Shown piece after piece: positions 31,990 to 45,055 of a DNA stretch of 64,000 nucleotides. A program made the position numbers and the translations under genes. The notes beneath the pieces are model-generated. The model worked only from the letters and a program-made list of their open reading frames with translations. It had not been told where the DNA came from and did no database searches. This DNA is from Actinernus sp. WN-2022 (Eukaryota; Cnidaria; Anthozoa; Actiniaria; Actinernidae): NCBI GenBank assembly GCA_030867875.1, contig JAOWCC010000903.1, forward strand, positions 248,001 to 312,000, read 5' to 3'. Each line of letters begins with the position of its first letter. Position 1 is the stretch's first letter.

Positions 31990-32769
31990 TAATTTTGGTC
32001 ATCAACCACTGGAAGACAAAGAGTCATCAGAAGTAGCAGAGAATCTGTTAGGGATCTACAATGAGCATGGCCTGCCTACCATTCTACAGAGCGAGCAAGG
32101 AACGGAATTCAAGGGCATTGTGGGAAGGGTATGTGAAGTCTTAAATGTACATGCAATTATAATAAAGAGCTCTGCCTACAGTCCTTGGACCCAAGGGAAA
32201 AATGAGCGATCACATCGCACCTGGAAGGAGAAGGTAAAATTCGATATGCAGATAGTTTGAACTGGGTAGAACGACTTCCTGCATTCCAACAAATCTATAA
32301 TGAGTTGCTGCACAGTTCCCTAGGGATATTGACTCCTTTCAAGGTATATTTTGGAAGGCCCGCAAACAGGCTAAAGCACCTTTCCCGGAAGAAACAGAGC
32401 AGCTGGATGACCCTGCAGCCGACATTGATTGCAAAAACTGGTTTAAAGAGTTAGCTGCTACCAGGTTAAAGGCCCTGAATTCATCCAATGCAGCTGCAAT
32501 GATGATTAAACAGGAGTCGAAGAGATGTCCACCATCACTTTACTATGTTGGCAAAAAGGTGTTGGTGAAATTAGCAAAAGCCAAAACAAATGTGAAGGGC
32601 AAGATGAATAACGCTGAGAGGAACATGAGAAGCACTGGTTTTGAATGCAGACCATGATGAACACAAATATTTTGTTCAACTTGACAATCCCAATACCCCA
32701 ACAATAAAGCAGACGATCAGGGTCGAGGTTGATGATATTACATCACTGACGAAAGAGGAGGAGAATTAG
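31990..32769 (+). pseudogene. Gypsy/Ginger-type integrase remnant
   Basis: Frames read EDKESSEVAENLLGIY, then LPTILQSEQGTEFKG and SSAYSPWTQGKNERSHRTWKEK. They continue with LNWVERLPAFQQIYNELLH, TPFKVYFGRP and a C-terminal RVEVDDIT beta segment ending at 32769. The catalytic Asp of the usual QSDQGxEF motif is Glu here, the first D block is missing and there are stops at about 32258 and 32647. It is inactive. Confidence 0.75.
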
Positions 32770-32989
32770 AGGCAAAAGATTGCACGAACAGCAAAGGAGC
32801 CAGCAAGAAAACAGTAGAAAAAGTCGAGGCTACAAAAACAAAGTCTAATGAAAGCACACAGTCTATTCAAGTAGACTTTGAAAAGGAGTCTGATGATATT
32901 GAAGGGGACCTGCAATGCGATCAATATAGCATTCTAGACAAGGCTATATCGCAAACAATCAGTGATGAGAAACTTACTAGTGATATTGT

Positions 32990-33538
32990 CAACATGTACA
33001 ATTGATATATTAGTGACTACTATCCCTCAGGCAGTGATAGCTACATGTAGCACATTCTTTCATCCATCGCTAAATAGGACCAGCAATTCACAAACCATGC
33101 CTCCTTATCGGAAGTACATTCAAAACAAGATGCTGAGTGATATGGAGAAACTTTTCATTCCAATTCACATTCCAGAAATTCAACACTGGTTGTTGGTAGT
33201 AATTTGCGTATTGAAGCTTACCGTAGCAATTTACAATTCAGATAGTAACGATGAATCCCTCTATGCCGAGTTAGAGTATATGCCAAGATCAAATCTAAAT
33301 TCATTGAGGAGTTGGTGGCACAGCCTGACGATTTGCAGGACAAAATCAACTGGTCTGAAAAGCTGGACAAACAATCACCTAAACAAAGTAACTTTGTGAC
33401 TGTGGAGTTCACGTGTGCCTCAAAATCAAACAGCTGTTTCAGGCAAAGTTTGTGGGACAGCACTGCTTAGTGCAAAATGACAGCAAGAAGCTGTGTGAGG
33501 AAATGGCGAAAGAAAACACAATTAAGACTGTAATATGA
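32990..33538 (+). pseudogene. Ulp1/C48 cysteine protease remnant
   Basis: The frame after 32962 has KLFIPIHIPEIQHWLLVVI and IYNSDSNDE, the His and Asp regions of the C48 fold (HW...D-S). A different frame at 33398-33418 reads DCGVHVC, the catalytic Cys motif, and ends at 33538. All three catalytic positions are thus recognisable but sit in different frames. C48 enzymes cleave SUMO-like proteins. Several transposon classes carry them with an unclear role. Confidence 0.65.
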
Positions 33539-33659
33539 ACTCAAGCTCATAATAATACAGCCGTAGATGGCATTTCTGTGATTGCAGACACTACCTTACA
33601 TTTAAATTACACTACCTTACATTTAAATTACATTAAAAATACATGTTAAACTTATCTTT

Positions 33660-33800
33660 ATAGACAGGCATCTTTTTAGACAGGCATTTTTTTTATTTTT
33701 TTATGAATTTTTCTTAAGATTTCTATTTTTATATTGTACGTAAAGCGCTAATGGACTGTAGAGAATTGGCGCTATATAAATGTATTATATTAATATTATT
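33660..33800 (+). mobile_element. L2-type LINE 3' tail
   Basis: The sequence GTAAAGCGCTAATGGACT...GGCGCTATATAAAT is the conserved 3' end of L2-like LINEs, with an AT-rich repeat tail. No ORF part is kept. Confidence 0.6.
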
Positions 33801-34920
33801 CATCTTTGCCACACCCAACTCTCAGCTTTTGGCTGGCATAAGTATCATTGCTGTTGGTGATTATCTACCAGTATCCAGAACTCGTCATTGCATCCTGGAC
33901 ACAATATTTTTCATTTTGGACACATAAAAATGATACGAACAGGTCTTTTTGGATGCAACTCATCGGCTGCAAATTATGTAAATAAGCCAATATATTGTGC
34001 AAACCATAAAGGAGACAGGTAAAATAAATCTATTGAAACTAATTATTTTCAGCATGAGTGCTTAACGCTGATTGCTTCAAGCATAGCCCTTTGAACAAAG
34101 GATGACTCCCAACTGGAGTATTTCGATCCCTGGTGCTTGTTGACATGGATTTAAATAGTGAAACAAAATCAGTCAGTCTCATTCAAAAATTGAAAATGAA
34201 ACAGGCAACACTATTTGGCAGCAAGCAAAAGAGAAGTGAAATCACAGAAGATTCTACTACTGCCAGTCCGAGATCTACACTTGAGCGCCACACCAACTGT
34301 AACGAACATCGGAGGGCTGTAGAAGCCACAATGCTATGGTGAACAATTCATGCAGCAACTGAGACAGTTCTTAATGTACAGTAGAAAGCGATCAAAGAAA
34401 ACATGCTTTGTGACCAAGATGAATCTTCCAATCTGCCATTATGGATTTTGCGTTTTCAAGGTATGTACGACTTATTTGAGTATCATTTCAGCATATTTTA
34501 GCTGAAGCGCTAATGCACATGAAATTTACATGTCAACACTACATGTACATGTAGTCTGGTTTCTGGTACAAATCAACCAACAATATTTCTGCTTAAACTG
34601 TGTGAGCTAGTAATTGAGCAATGAAATTAAGAGACAGGAAATGCACGCATTATTTATTGCTTGTTTCATTGGTGTTTATGAAACCCTGCTTGGCTCGCAT
34701 GCTTAAAAAATTGCTGAAAGGGAAGACCACCATTTGTGTTTATGAAGTTTGATTGTCAAATGCTGCAAAGATATAGTTTAGTTTCAAGGCAAAAATTTTG
34801 CTACTTGATTCACTTCGATACTGCAATGTGCTTGGTAAAAGTTAGGCTTTGAGAATAGCTCAATCTTTGCGTTGATCATGTTGACCCCCACCCCTACCCC
34901 CAAAAAGGTTCATCCTTTTG
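33800..34920. other. No gene recognised
   Basis: The frame 34133-34342 (Lys/Ser/Thr-rich) has no recognised motif. The rest is AT-rich. A TACATGTACATGTAG cluster lies near 34540. Confidence 0.4.
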
Positions 34921-34942
34921 TTTCCAAGACATTGATAGATGG

Positions 34943-35945
34943 ATGCTAAGTAATAATCTGAAACTTGATGACGATAAAACAGAGATCATCATTTCTCAAG
35001 CTAAGCATCGCCCAGTTCCATCTCTGGATACCATTCAAGTGGTGGACATACACAATGTACATGTAACTGTCTGCCCCTCCTTACATGCATTTGCTAGGAA
35101 CATTGAAGTTGTACGTGATGGACAATACACAAACATCAGACAAGCAGATTACTCAAATGTGTATAAATCTGCCTTTTATTCTATTAGGAGCATTTCTAGA
35201 ATTAGGAAGTTCCTAAGTTTGAACACCACTAAGATTCTTGTGCATGCTTTTGTCACATCAGTGCAATTCGTTGTTATATGGCCTACCTAAGCATTTAATT
35301 CAGCACCTGCAACATGTTCTGAATGCCGCAGCTAGGCTTGTCACACTTTCTCGTAAGTCCGATCATGTAACACCACTTTTAGTTGAGCTGCATGGGCTGC
35401 CTATTGAGCAGCACATTGAGTTTAAGATCCTGCTCTTTACTTACAAGGCAGTTAATAATATTGTGGCTAGTTATCTTAAGGAACTTTTGGAGCCATACAT
35501 ACTGCACCGCAACCTTCGGTCTGCAAACAAGATACTGTTAAGGGAGCAGTCTTATAATTTACAGACATACAGTCACCGTGCCTTTTCAGTATGTGCACCG
35601 CGTCTATGGAATGCGTTGCCGTTAGAACTGAAATGTAGCCCCTCAGTTTCTAGTTTAAAAAGAATCTGAAGACATTTCTTTTTAAGAAAGCTTATTGCTG
35701 AATTTTCTTTTTCTTTTTTTCAGAGCCAAATGTTATTATATTAATGTATCTATATATTTTTTATCAATCACCATTTCTCAACTTACAATCTTTAGCATCA
35801 ATTTTTAACATTAGTTAGTGTGGTTTTAGATTATAGTTCTATATATTCATTTATCTAGTAGAGCCAAACATTGTAAAGCGCTCTTGGACATTCTGGAAAG
35901 AGCGCTATATAAATATTGTATTGTATTGTATTATTATTATTATCC
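34943..35945 (+). mobile_element. L2-type LINE, 3' half with intact-looking C-terminus
   Basis: The first frame contains NNLKLDDDKTEIIIS (thumb) and a Ser/Ile-rich YSIRSISRIRKFLSL helix. A second frame, reached by a shift near 35270, carries LPKHLIQHLQHVLNAAARLV, PLLVELHGLPIEQHIEFKILLFTYKA and RLWNALPLELK. The 3' UTR ends with AAAGCGCTCTTGGACATTC, GAGCGCTATATAAAT and an (ATT)n tail at 35925-35943. It is 5'-truncated and frameshifted. Confidence 0.85.
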
Positions 35946-35949
35946 CTTA

Positions 35950-38430
35950 ATATGTTTTAAACATAAAACTTAAGTAACTAAGTACTGTAGGACTAAGTAC
36001 ATGTAAATAGCTTTATATGTATTGCAACTAAGTACATTTGCGTAAATAAAAGCAAATTAAGAACTAAAACAAAAGTTGAGCAACTGTTGTATTGATCTTA
36101 TAGTATTAGAATATGAAAAAAACATGAATAGTAATGAGTGGACCCCTGGAATCCCTGTTTGGACCCCCAAATTTCAGGCTCATAAAACTGAACTACCTAT
36201 ATATACACAGGAAACTTAGTTTTGAAAACTTTAATAAACAAGCACAACTAATTTAGATACAGTTTGAATAGTGCTTCATTGCACTGAAGTGAAGCATTGG
36301 GTCAATACCACTGAAACAGCTATTTCTAGGCACCACTGTAATATCAGCTATTAGTATAATTTCATCAGTGAATAGAGATTTCTGTGCTCCGATTGGTCAA
36401 GAATTATATCATATGGTGCTACATTGTGTATGTTCACCTGCAGAGCACCTGAAGGTGAAAATAACATACAAAACATTTACCCAAATGGCCACTTGCATAC
36501 AACATATTAACCACTGTTTCTCATGAAGAAATAAAGAACATGAAATAAAGAACATGAAAGAAAGTGCTTTTACAAAACCCAGCAAAGAAGCAACTAAATA
36601 AGCATTTTTTTGTAAAGGCATCAGCATAAATTTTTCACAAAGTTTACTAAAGATTTTTTCATTTAGGTTGAGTTTGAGTTTATTCGGTCCTCATGAATTG
36701 CAAACTTCCAAATTTTCCTTGTGGTTCTTGATAGAAAAACAACAAGTCAGAGACCAGACACTAGATTTGTAGGGGAGGGTGTGTCACAATTTTTTTATGC
36801 TCCCAATTAGGGGGTGTTAGAAAAATGCTCTGATATTCTGACAATTAAACCACAAGAATGTAAATGGCCTAGCTGATAAGATAAGACACCTCATTAACCA
36901 TATTATGTATCCTACATGTATATGTATGATTGAGCAATTGAAATAAACTCTGAAATAAACTCAGTTAATTACTCCTGATCATTGTGTGTGTGGTGCATTA
37001 AAGTGTTATGACAACATCACAAAACAGGTCAAATATTTATATGCTCCTCTTTTATAGGCTTATCTAAGGGGAGGGTCATAATTTTGTGAGACCCGAGAAC
37101 TGCAGGTCACAATTGTTTGGGCAAGCCAGAATGCATGCAGATCTACATGTACATGTAGTAGCACCCCCCCCCCCCCCCCCCCCCTATCTCAGAATCAATT
37201 CATTCGCCTGTTGATTTACCATTTGCTGCGATTCAACATTGGCAATAATCCACAAAACTAGTTTGTAGTTTCCAGCAAATGACTGTGTCCTTTGACTGAG
37301 CTGCAGTTCACTTGCCATGCCAGGAAAAAAGGGTTTTGCTCATTTTCACTGCATATACATGTATATCCTCTATTTGCATTTCCTCTATTTGTATGAGGTC
37401 TCAAAAATGAAGACTGGTTGAGTTTGAATTCTAGTATGCATTTGGAGCATTTAACAATGGGCCCAGATGGGGGTGAAAATGCTCATTTAAACATTGTTTC
37501 ACTCTCTCTTCATCAATCTTCATGAAACATCATACGAAATCTGGGATAAGCGCTAAAAACATTTTTATGGCAATTGAGAGGTGACATTTAATTTGTTGAC
37601 GTCACAATCAATGATGTCATAATCTTGAATTTTTTCAAACATGTCGAATTGGCTTTCATCACATAGGGAATTTGGTAGAGAAATATGAGAAGTCTGATGG
37701 TGAAAACTGGGATTAGCTGAGATATGTTTCTATGGATTTCAGAAATTAAATATAATCAAATGTTTTAATATGCTTGCTGCTAAAACATACCACTATGCTG
37801 TCAGGTAGAACTCCTAGTTACTTAGAAATAATTAGAAACACATTTCTTCCTTAAACTTCTTTCAATCCTCAACAATGCTGCAAAGACTGTTTCAATGACA
37901 ACCCCCACATCTAGCCTAGTATTTCAAAAGTTGACTTAACTTAAACCAAAATTTAAAACATTTCAACCAACAGGTAATTCCATGTTTAAACTGTAAGTCT
38001 CAACTGAATTCCCACGTGCAATCAGTCAGGCATGAACGTGTCAGTCTGATATTTTACTGAACATCAACAGAGTTTTGAAGCAACGTTTGTAATATTGAAA
38101 GACGTGCAAAAACTTCTATACTCTTACCAGAAAACTTCTACTGGGAAAGTGCAATTCCTTTTGAATTAAAAGAGCTTTAAATGCATCGGGTTCGCGTAAA
38201 TGGAAATTAATTACGCCCGCGGTATTTGTGTCAGAAATGAGACACGCGTCTGGCTGACAGTTCAGGATTGACGGGGACTTTTATTATATAAGAATCTTGA
38301 CTTTTTGACGCCTCTGCCACGCAGGGTATTTACCAAAACCATCTTACTGTACGTTTGTAAAACTGTTTGTCATGAATTCGAATTTGTCACGCGTTAATCC
38401 TGGTGAAAGAAAGGTTAAAATACAAAACTG
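35950..38430. other. No gene recognised; poly-C tract
   Basis: There is no coding region above background. A run of 21 C lies at 37164-37184. Scattered TACATGTA palindromes occur. Confidence 0.5.
37164..37184 (+). repeat. Poly-C tract (21 C)
   Basis: Uninterrupted C run. The complementary strand is a G-run able to form quadruplexes. Length from assembly may be unreliable. Confidence 0.9.
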
Positions 38431-38439
38431 TGCAGTTGG

Positions 38440-38720
38440 CACTTACGCTTGCCGAAATTTCTTCGAAATTTCTTCGATATTTCGGATCACGATATTTCGA
38501 TAACCTGGTTTGACAATAAACGAAATATCGTCGAAATGTCGCTCGCATGTTGGCGATATTTCGCCTTCGCATTAAAATTTTCGCGTATCTGATAGATTTT
38601 TAGTCGAAATTTCGAACGAAAAGTTACCCGAAATTTCAACTAAATTTTGGCGACATTCGTAGGAACAAAGAGCGAAATTCGTCGAAATACGTTTGCATGA
38701 CTTTTGCACAATACTGTACA
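38440..38720. repeat. Cluster of CGAAAT/ATTTCG motifs
   Basis: More than fifteen copies of CGAAAT or its complement ATTTCG lie in about 280 bases, in both orientations, some joined as dyads (GAAATTTC). It may be a decayed MITE with terminal repeats of this motif. It is non-coding. Confidence 0.55.
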
Positions 38721-39679
38721 AATCATGACCATGTTAAACTTTTTTAAATGGTTATTTAGTGATGTCATCGAATGTGACATCATAAACAATATTTTATAAC
38801 AAATCTGCTATCAAAATGTTTTGCTTAATTGCCCTATATCATTATGACATCAAATCAAAATAATCTATTGTTTAAACGCTAAGGATCATGGTCATGGGAG
38901 GGGGACAAAACAAAATACGGTAAATGTTGTGGGATAAACATTGATACAGCTGATATCTGGAAACCAGACATTTTGAAGTTAAATTTTCCTCAACAGAGCA
39001 GATTTGGTTCAAAATTCTATTGTTCATGTTGATTCTGTCCCCCTCAATAAACAAGCCGTGTCATAAAGATATAGGGCAATTGTCCCACCTGATATGCAAA
39101 GTTTCACGTGTTTAAACGTTGGAGCGTTTTCACTCCTATCTGGGCCCAGCATGTTCTCAGTATTTCCTCCTTTAGAAAATCCATTCTTGTAGTCCATTCA
39201 AGTCGAGTCTGTTTGTGCAATAAACCATAGCACACGATTATACAAATCAGCAATGTTAACACCAAAGGATGATTCACGTCTAACACTCCTCTGATAAGAA
39301 CAGTTTTGGACTGAGAAAAGGAGAAAAGCTGGGCGATCAAAAACTGTGTGCCACATCAGTATGGGGGGTACCAATTTAATGCTGTGCAGCTGTTTTACCT
39401 GTAGTTCAGACTGCATTCCCACAGTGCACTGCAAAACATGCATCATCTGACCAATTGCTGTCTAACTCTGAAGACACACTGAAATGCAAAGATAACTACA
39501 TGAGCGCTTCTAAGCTATTTGGATATTTACCCGCTGCATTTGCAGGGTATCTGGGTCACTTGTGTGAGTAACCATGGCAGTAGGAGGTCAGGAACAGAGC
39601 TCTGTCCTTAGTGTACATTTAGACACCACTGACGACAACACAAGCCCAAAGATGAACTCCTAAATTTCCTACAGTTTGA

Positions 39680-40060
39680 CAAGAGGAAAGCACTGTTTAA
39701 ATGGAAAGGGGATGTTAATATCAATGAATGACCAGCATAATTATAACACATGCAATGGTGATGACTTTTGTCTGCCAGCTGTAAAATCCAACTGGGGCAA
39801 ACAATGCCTAGCATATCATGCTGTTAGGGACTGGAACGATCTTAGTGATGGGATTAGGCACAGCAACACCATTGTGAATTTTAAGTCGAGCCTCTTTACC
39901 CATGTTAGAAGTTTGTAATTGTTTCCATTTTATTAGCTTTAAATTACGTCATTTTCTTATTAACTCGTATTTTAATTAGTAATATACTAATGTAATCATA
40001 GTTTTTGTGACCTTTTAATATTTTAGCTATTATTCTATTAATATTTTGCAGGACCTATTT
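39680..40060 (+). mobile_element. LINE ORF2 C-terminal fragment
   Basis: A frame ending at 39918 contains HNYNTCNGDDFCLPAVKSNW, then GKQCLAYHAVRDWNDL and FKSSLFTHVRSL, the ORF2 end of an RTE/L2-like LINE, with an AT-rich 3' UTR after it. It is truncated upstream. Confidence 0.75.
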
Positions 40061-40069
40061 GAAAATCAC

Positions 40070-41790
40070 TGGTGTGAAAGACCTTCCTGTTGAAATATGA
40101 AATTAATAATTTATAATAATAATGTTGAATATCTGAAGGAATTTTGCTTAAGATTGCTTTAAATCGAAGACACGTTTGTGCTCTCAGCAAATTAAACCAA
40201 TGGTCTAAATCTATCAAAACAACATCAGTCACTTACTCTCTTCAATAGTACCTGAGCACACTTCAAATACAAGGAACAGAGAGAAATAATCTTTAAAACC
40301 CATCTAGGATCACTCTGAGATCAATTTTGAGAAGAGTCAGCCTATTCAAATGTCCTGCCAATTCATTAATGGCGGTGAGGATGAAGACGAACAAGACGAT
40401 GCTGTGATTTACTTACTGCTGGATGCCCAACCCAAGCACGATCAGCTCCAACAGATCAAGAGCAAAATATAAATGTAGCTAAACTTTGGAAAGCCGTAAA
40501 GCAAAATCCTACTCAGGACGAAACAAACAGCTAGCTAGAAAGGGAAAATTAAAAACTTAAATCAACACTCAAATCCCTGAAGCAACATATTTCAACCGTA
40601 GAAGTGGAACGTAATTCACATTGCAAATAATCACAAGAACTCAGCGACAAAAAACAAGCGTTCCCCAAATGACAATCATGAGGATACTAACAGTATTATT
40701 ATTACTGAAACTGAAGGGGTAAAGGAAAACCAATAATGGCAGATGGTTAAATGAGAAAGAGAAACAAGAATAGCAAATCAAAGTCTGGAAGAAAAAAAAG
40801 TGCCCTGTACAGGTTACCACCCACAAACTGGAAAGCCACAAGACCACCAGCAGCACAATGTTACAATCATAGCAGGGCTTGACATTAACTTTTTTCTCAA
40901 GGTGCCAGCTGGCAACTAAATATAAATATTTGGTTGCCAAATCATAATTTTTTGGTCACCACTTTAAAAAATGAGATACATGTACATGTACCTTTGGTAG
41001 CTTCGCACCCATGCTATTTTTGAAGAGAAACCGCAAAAACAAAATGCTGTCTAGCCAAACATGGAAATCAATTACATGGCAATTGGGACTTTGTTTTAAT
41101 AGTAAACTGCTTTAAAGAGTTGAATATGTAAATTTACTAACCAAAGTGTGAGAGATTAACTATACCGCTTGAGGACCAAGTAAAAAAAATTACTACTGCA
41201 GATATCAGCCTTGGGCAAATTGCTCAGAGTAAAATATTCCTAGCTGAGAGCCTTACCCAAAGAAATACAGTGTAAGGAGATATTCAATCAGTGTCTATGT
41301 TTCAAGAGCCGGTTCCACTTAAAGTGTACCTCTCTTACAGTAAAGAACTAACTACAGGTATATAAGCTACAACAAAATTATCTTTGGCTTTGTGGGTCTT
41401 GTCTTTAATGCAGAGACAATATAATTTTATTTCCTTTCAACAATCTCAAAACTGGAGATCTTTTGAAACTTTCATTTAACTCGATCAAATACAAATTGTC
41501 TTTGCTCTAAAGGTATAGGTGAAGCAATTCTATATAACCTCCGTCAGCTTGATATCATAAAAATTATCATCAATTAGAAATGTCCCACATCTGTCTACAA
41601 TAGATCCTGAAATAATCATTCCTTCTCAAGTTCACTTTAGATATTACTGACCTCACAACTCAATCAATGTGTAAAATTCTACCATTTACAAATCATTTTC
41701 TTTTTTGCATCTCAATATTAGAAGTATGCAAATTATGATAACTTTATAAATCTGTTGAGTAATCCAAAATATTATCATTTTAAGATGATT
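40070..41790. other. No gene recognised
   Basis: 40330-40680 shows stop-ridden, coiled-coil-like coding remnants of unknown origin. Near 40874 the sequence CAGGGCTTGACATTAAC resembles a hAT-like element end, but no partner end was found. Confidence 0.35.
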
Positions 41791-41799
41791 GGTCTAACC

Positions 41800-42290
41800 A
41801 AAACATGGCTAATATATTAAGTTTATTTTATGCTGAATTTAACTTAATTACTCTTGAATCAACCATCATCAATGAGCTAGCAAACGTTAATGAGTGGCTA
41901 TGCATGAATAAGTTATCATTAAATATCAACAAAACCAACTTTGTTATTTTTCACCCACCACAGAAGAAAATTTATTATACGGTTAATCTAAACAGTGAAG
42001 GATAAATTAATAGAACAAAAAAATGTATTAAATATCTAGGAGTCATGATGGTTCCAACCTCAACTGGAAAAGTCAGATACATGAATTATCCAAAAAAATA
42101 TCTAGAGGTATAGGTATCCTTTCAAAGGTAATACAATAAATTCCTACAAATGTCATAATTCAGCTTTACACTCCTTGGTATACCATTTTTTCACTTATGG
42201 ATTAACAGTTTGGGGTAAACTTGTGTTTCAAAGGAGCAGTATGTTGGAATTTAATAAAGGAAGAAAACAAAATGCTGGGAAACACAGTCT
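41800..42290 (+). mobile_element. LINE RT thumb fragment
   Basis: The frame to 42003 reads TIINELANVNEWLCMNKLSLNINKTNFVIF, the segment after the RT catalytic motif. Later frames give CIKYLGV and LSKKISRGIGIL-like pieces, then a Trp-rich TVWGK-like end. Several stops are present and no 3' tail is visible. Confidence 0.7.
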
Positions 42291-42433
42291 CTTTTAAAAC
42301 AAAATCAAGTCTGACATAAATAATTATGTATTAGTCTCATCTACTCTTGTACATGTACATCTATCTAAATTGTCTAAACTTCACTTCTAATCTTTAAGGA
42401 ACCTCATGAAATTATATTTACTTTTATTAATTA

Positions 42434-42865
42434 GGGACTGGTCAAAAGTATAGGGGAGTGGGCTGGTAAAAAAAGAGGGGGTGGGTCACTATTTTTCAAC
42501 ATGGAAAAAGGGATGGGCCAAGAAAAATCATGCACTACACCAGGGATGGTTCATGCCTTCATTTGCTTCAAAGTGGTCCCCAAGTGCAGGTAATATCATT
42601 TCAGAGGCCTTAGATTTCAAAACATGTCAGGTGAATGAGGGATAATTAGAGGTATACGAGGGGTTTACAGCCTATGTTTGGCTTTGAAAGAAGTCACAAC
42701 ACATTTATAATTTTCCCTCTAGGATGATATAAATGTTTTGTTTTTTTTGTTTTGTTTTTTTTGGGGGGGGAGGGGGTGGGCTAATCAATTCTGTGCATGG
42801 CTTCAAGGGTGGGCCACTGATAATTTCCCCCTCCCCCCCATACCCCATACTTTGTGACCAGTTCC
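42434..42865. mobile_element. Harbinger-type MITE (432 bp, TTA target duplication)
   Basis: The ends GGGACTGGTCAAAAGTAT and its near-complement (ATACTTTGTGACCAGTTCC) are flanked by TTA at 42431-42433 and 42866-42868. GGG-starting ends with TTA duplications are typical of PIF/Harbinger elements. The interior is purine/pyrimidine-rich and non-coding. Confidence 0.8.
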
Positions 42866-43109
42866 TTATTCCAGTATCATTATTCTATTATTAATTTTCT
42901 ATTTACACTCGTTTTTTATCAATGTAGAATAATCATCCCTGTCACCCAGCTCGTGTTTGACTATACAGTAGCGGGGTCGTTAATTACGCTGGCATAATTT
43001 TTTTGTGGCATAATAGTGATAGCTTAGTATACAGTCCCTGTCAAAGGTTTTTCACACCGTACGAACCACATGTGGTAGCATGTGGCACATGTGCCACATG
43101 TGTTTACCA

Positions 43110-43345
43110 CTTTCGGTAAAATGAATGTGGCGAAATGTGGCGAAGCGAAATCGGTAACTGAACCACTTTCGTTAAAACACAATCGGTGACCGAACCACTT
43201 TCGTTAAAACACAATCGGTGACCGAACCACTTTCAGTAAAACGAAATCGGTGACTCTACCACCTTCAGTAAAACGAATTCGGTGACTCTACCACCTTCGG
43301 TAAAACGAATTCGGTGACTCTACCACCTTCGGTAAAATGAATTCG
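43110..43345 (+). repeat. Left subterminal 33-bp array
   Basis: About seven units, with variants ACCACTTTC[AG]GTAAAACG and CTACCACCTTCGGTAAAACG. The first carries an extra ATGTGGCACATGTGCCACAT dyad at 43079-43098. Confidence 0.85.
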
Positions 43346-44807
43346 GATAGTCATCATGTTATGTAAATATGGCGCTACGTACGTGATCAATTCTAGTTTA
43401 GTTGTAGCAAAGTTCGGCGTTTTTATTCATCTGATAAACTTTACAGACTTCTGTACTTTCATACTTTAATCTATCCCTCAATCCCTTCACGATTCTTTAA
43501 AAGTCGTTGCGTACACTGTATGTTTTCAATTCAACAGATTCAAGAGCTTTTCGGTGCTTACATGTGCTTTCAGCCGTGGAAACTAATTGTCTGGTTTTTG
43601 ACACAACAAGAATGTCGCGAACTTCGCGGAACATGTGATCTTATTGCAGAATGCAGAGTTAAATAATGCGGGAAAGTTTCTCAACTTTTAATACTGGCAA
43701 GTGATAAACGTCTACCAAATAGAATATTCTGGAATTCTTTATATTTAACGTGGGATCCGTCATTTTGCTCAAATTGCTCGAACAGAAGTGTGACATTTTT
43801 GAATAATCAATGAGCTCTAACAGCAGTGTTTGTTTTGCTTTGAGATCACACCAAAAATTATCTTGATATCTTCCTACTGAATCAAATGCTTTCAAAGTTT
43901 TGTATTTTATTTACGGTCTGAACAGTTTTCACCTAATGCGAAAACTGGTTTGAGTCCATTCTGTCAAATAAAAACACCCAGGTGAATACATTTTGGATAT
44001 TTTAATTCGTTATTGGTTATTTTGCCGTGAGCTCGCACCGAATCTTCTGGAGTTTCAATTTCAGCTTTTTTACTTCATCACTTCGTCAATTTGTGATTGG
44101 CATTGCGGTTTATAATTGCTGTGAGACCGGACTGCAGCGATTGGTCTGATGTCAGATGTGAAACAAACAAGTCTCAGGTCCTCGATCGATCAAACATAGG
44201 ACCTGTCAAAACTCAGACTGACAGGTTCACGCGTGACTGATTGCAATTGCACAATCTTGATATTTTAATTTTGAAAACATGCCTTTCCAGAATCCGCAAA
44301 CATTTGCAATGCTTTTGGTCGGAACCTTGAACAACGCAGGAATCTCTCGTAAATGTTAAACTACGGAAGCTAAAGTTCGTTTGTTGATTATTGCTTACTG
44401 GCGGGGCCCGCTTTAAAAGTTTGCAGCTAGATTATGAACGAACGGCGGTTGTTAGTTTGTGGCGTAAGTTTAAGGTTATATTCACAGCAGTTCCTTTTTT
44501 TTCAGTACAGTTTATCAGTGAGGTTATCAGAAAAAATAGGAAGGAGAGAAATGCTCTTAGCCACTTCGCGGCTTTCTCGGTACAAATCACGATCAAAACA
44601 AATAAGTTTTTCGATGATCACACCAGGACACCGACCTGACGCTTCGCCGACAATTTGATATATCGTTTCAAAGAAGACAAAACGAGATATCATTTTTGAA
44701 ATCTAAACTTCAGCATTTTCAGTTTTAACGTTGTAAAAATCACTTTAGTCGCAAGCAGTGAACTTACATGTACAAGTAACAACTTGTGTCTTGACCTGCA
44801 ATGTTTG

Positions 44808-45055
44808 GTGAAGCAAAATCGGTGACTGAACCACTTTCGGTAAACGAAATCGGTGACTGAACCACTTTCGTTAAAACACAATCGGTGACTGAACCACTTT
44901 CGTTAAAACACAATCGGTGACCGAACCACTTTCGTTAAAACACAATCGGTGACCGAACCACTTTCGTTAAAACACAATCGGTGACCGAACCACTTTCAGT
45001 AAAACGAAATCGGTGACTCTACCACTTTCAGTAAAACAAATTCGGTCTTAAAACG
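44808..45055 (+). repeat. Right subterminal 33-bp array
   Basis: About seven units in the same orientation as the left array, ending with ACCAC[T]TTCAGTAAAAC. They are followed by a short ACCGAA-rich segment before the terminal repeat. Confidence 0.85.

Larger units (their letters stand above)
31990..33538 (+). mobile_element. Ginger-like unit: Gypsy-type integrase plus Ulp1 protease, decayed
   Basis: A Gypsy/Ty3-like integrase and a C48 (Ulp1) cysteine protease follow each other on one strand. That gene pairing is known from Ginger DNA transposons, which derive from LTR-element integrases. No gag, RT or LTR is seen around them. Several frameshifts and stops are present. Terminal repeats were not found. 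The left limit is cut by the Tc1 element's right end at 31890. Confidence 0.55.
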
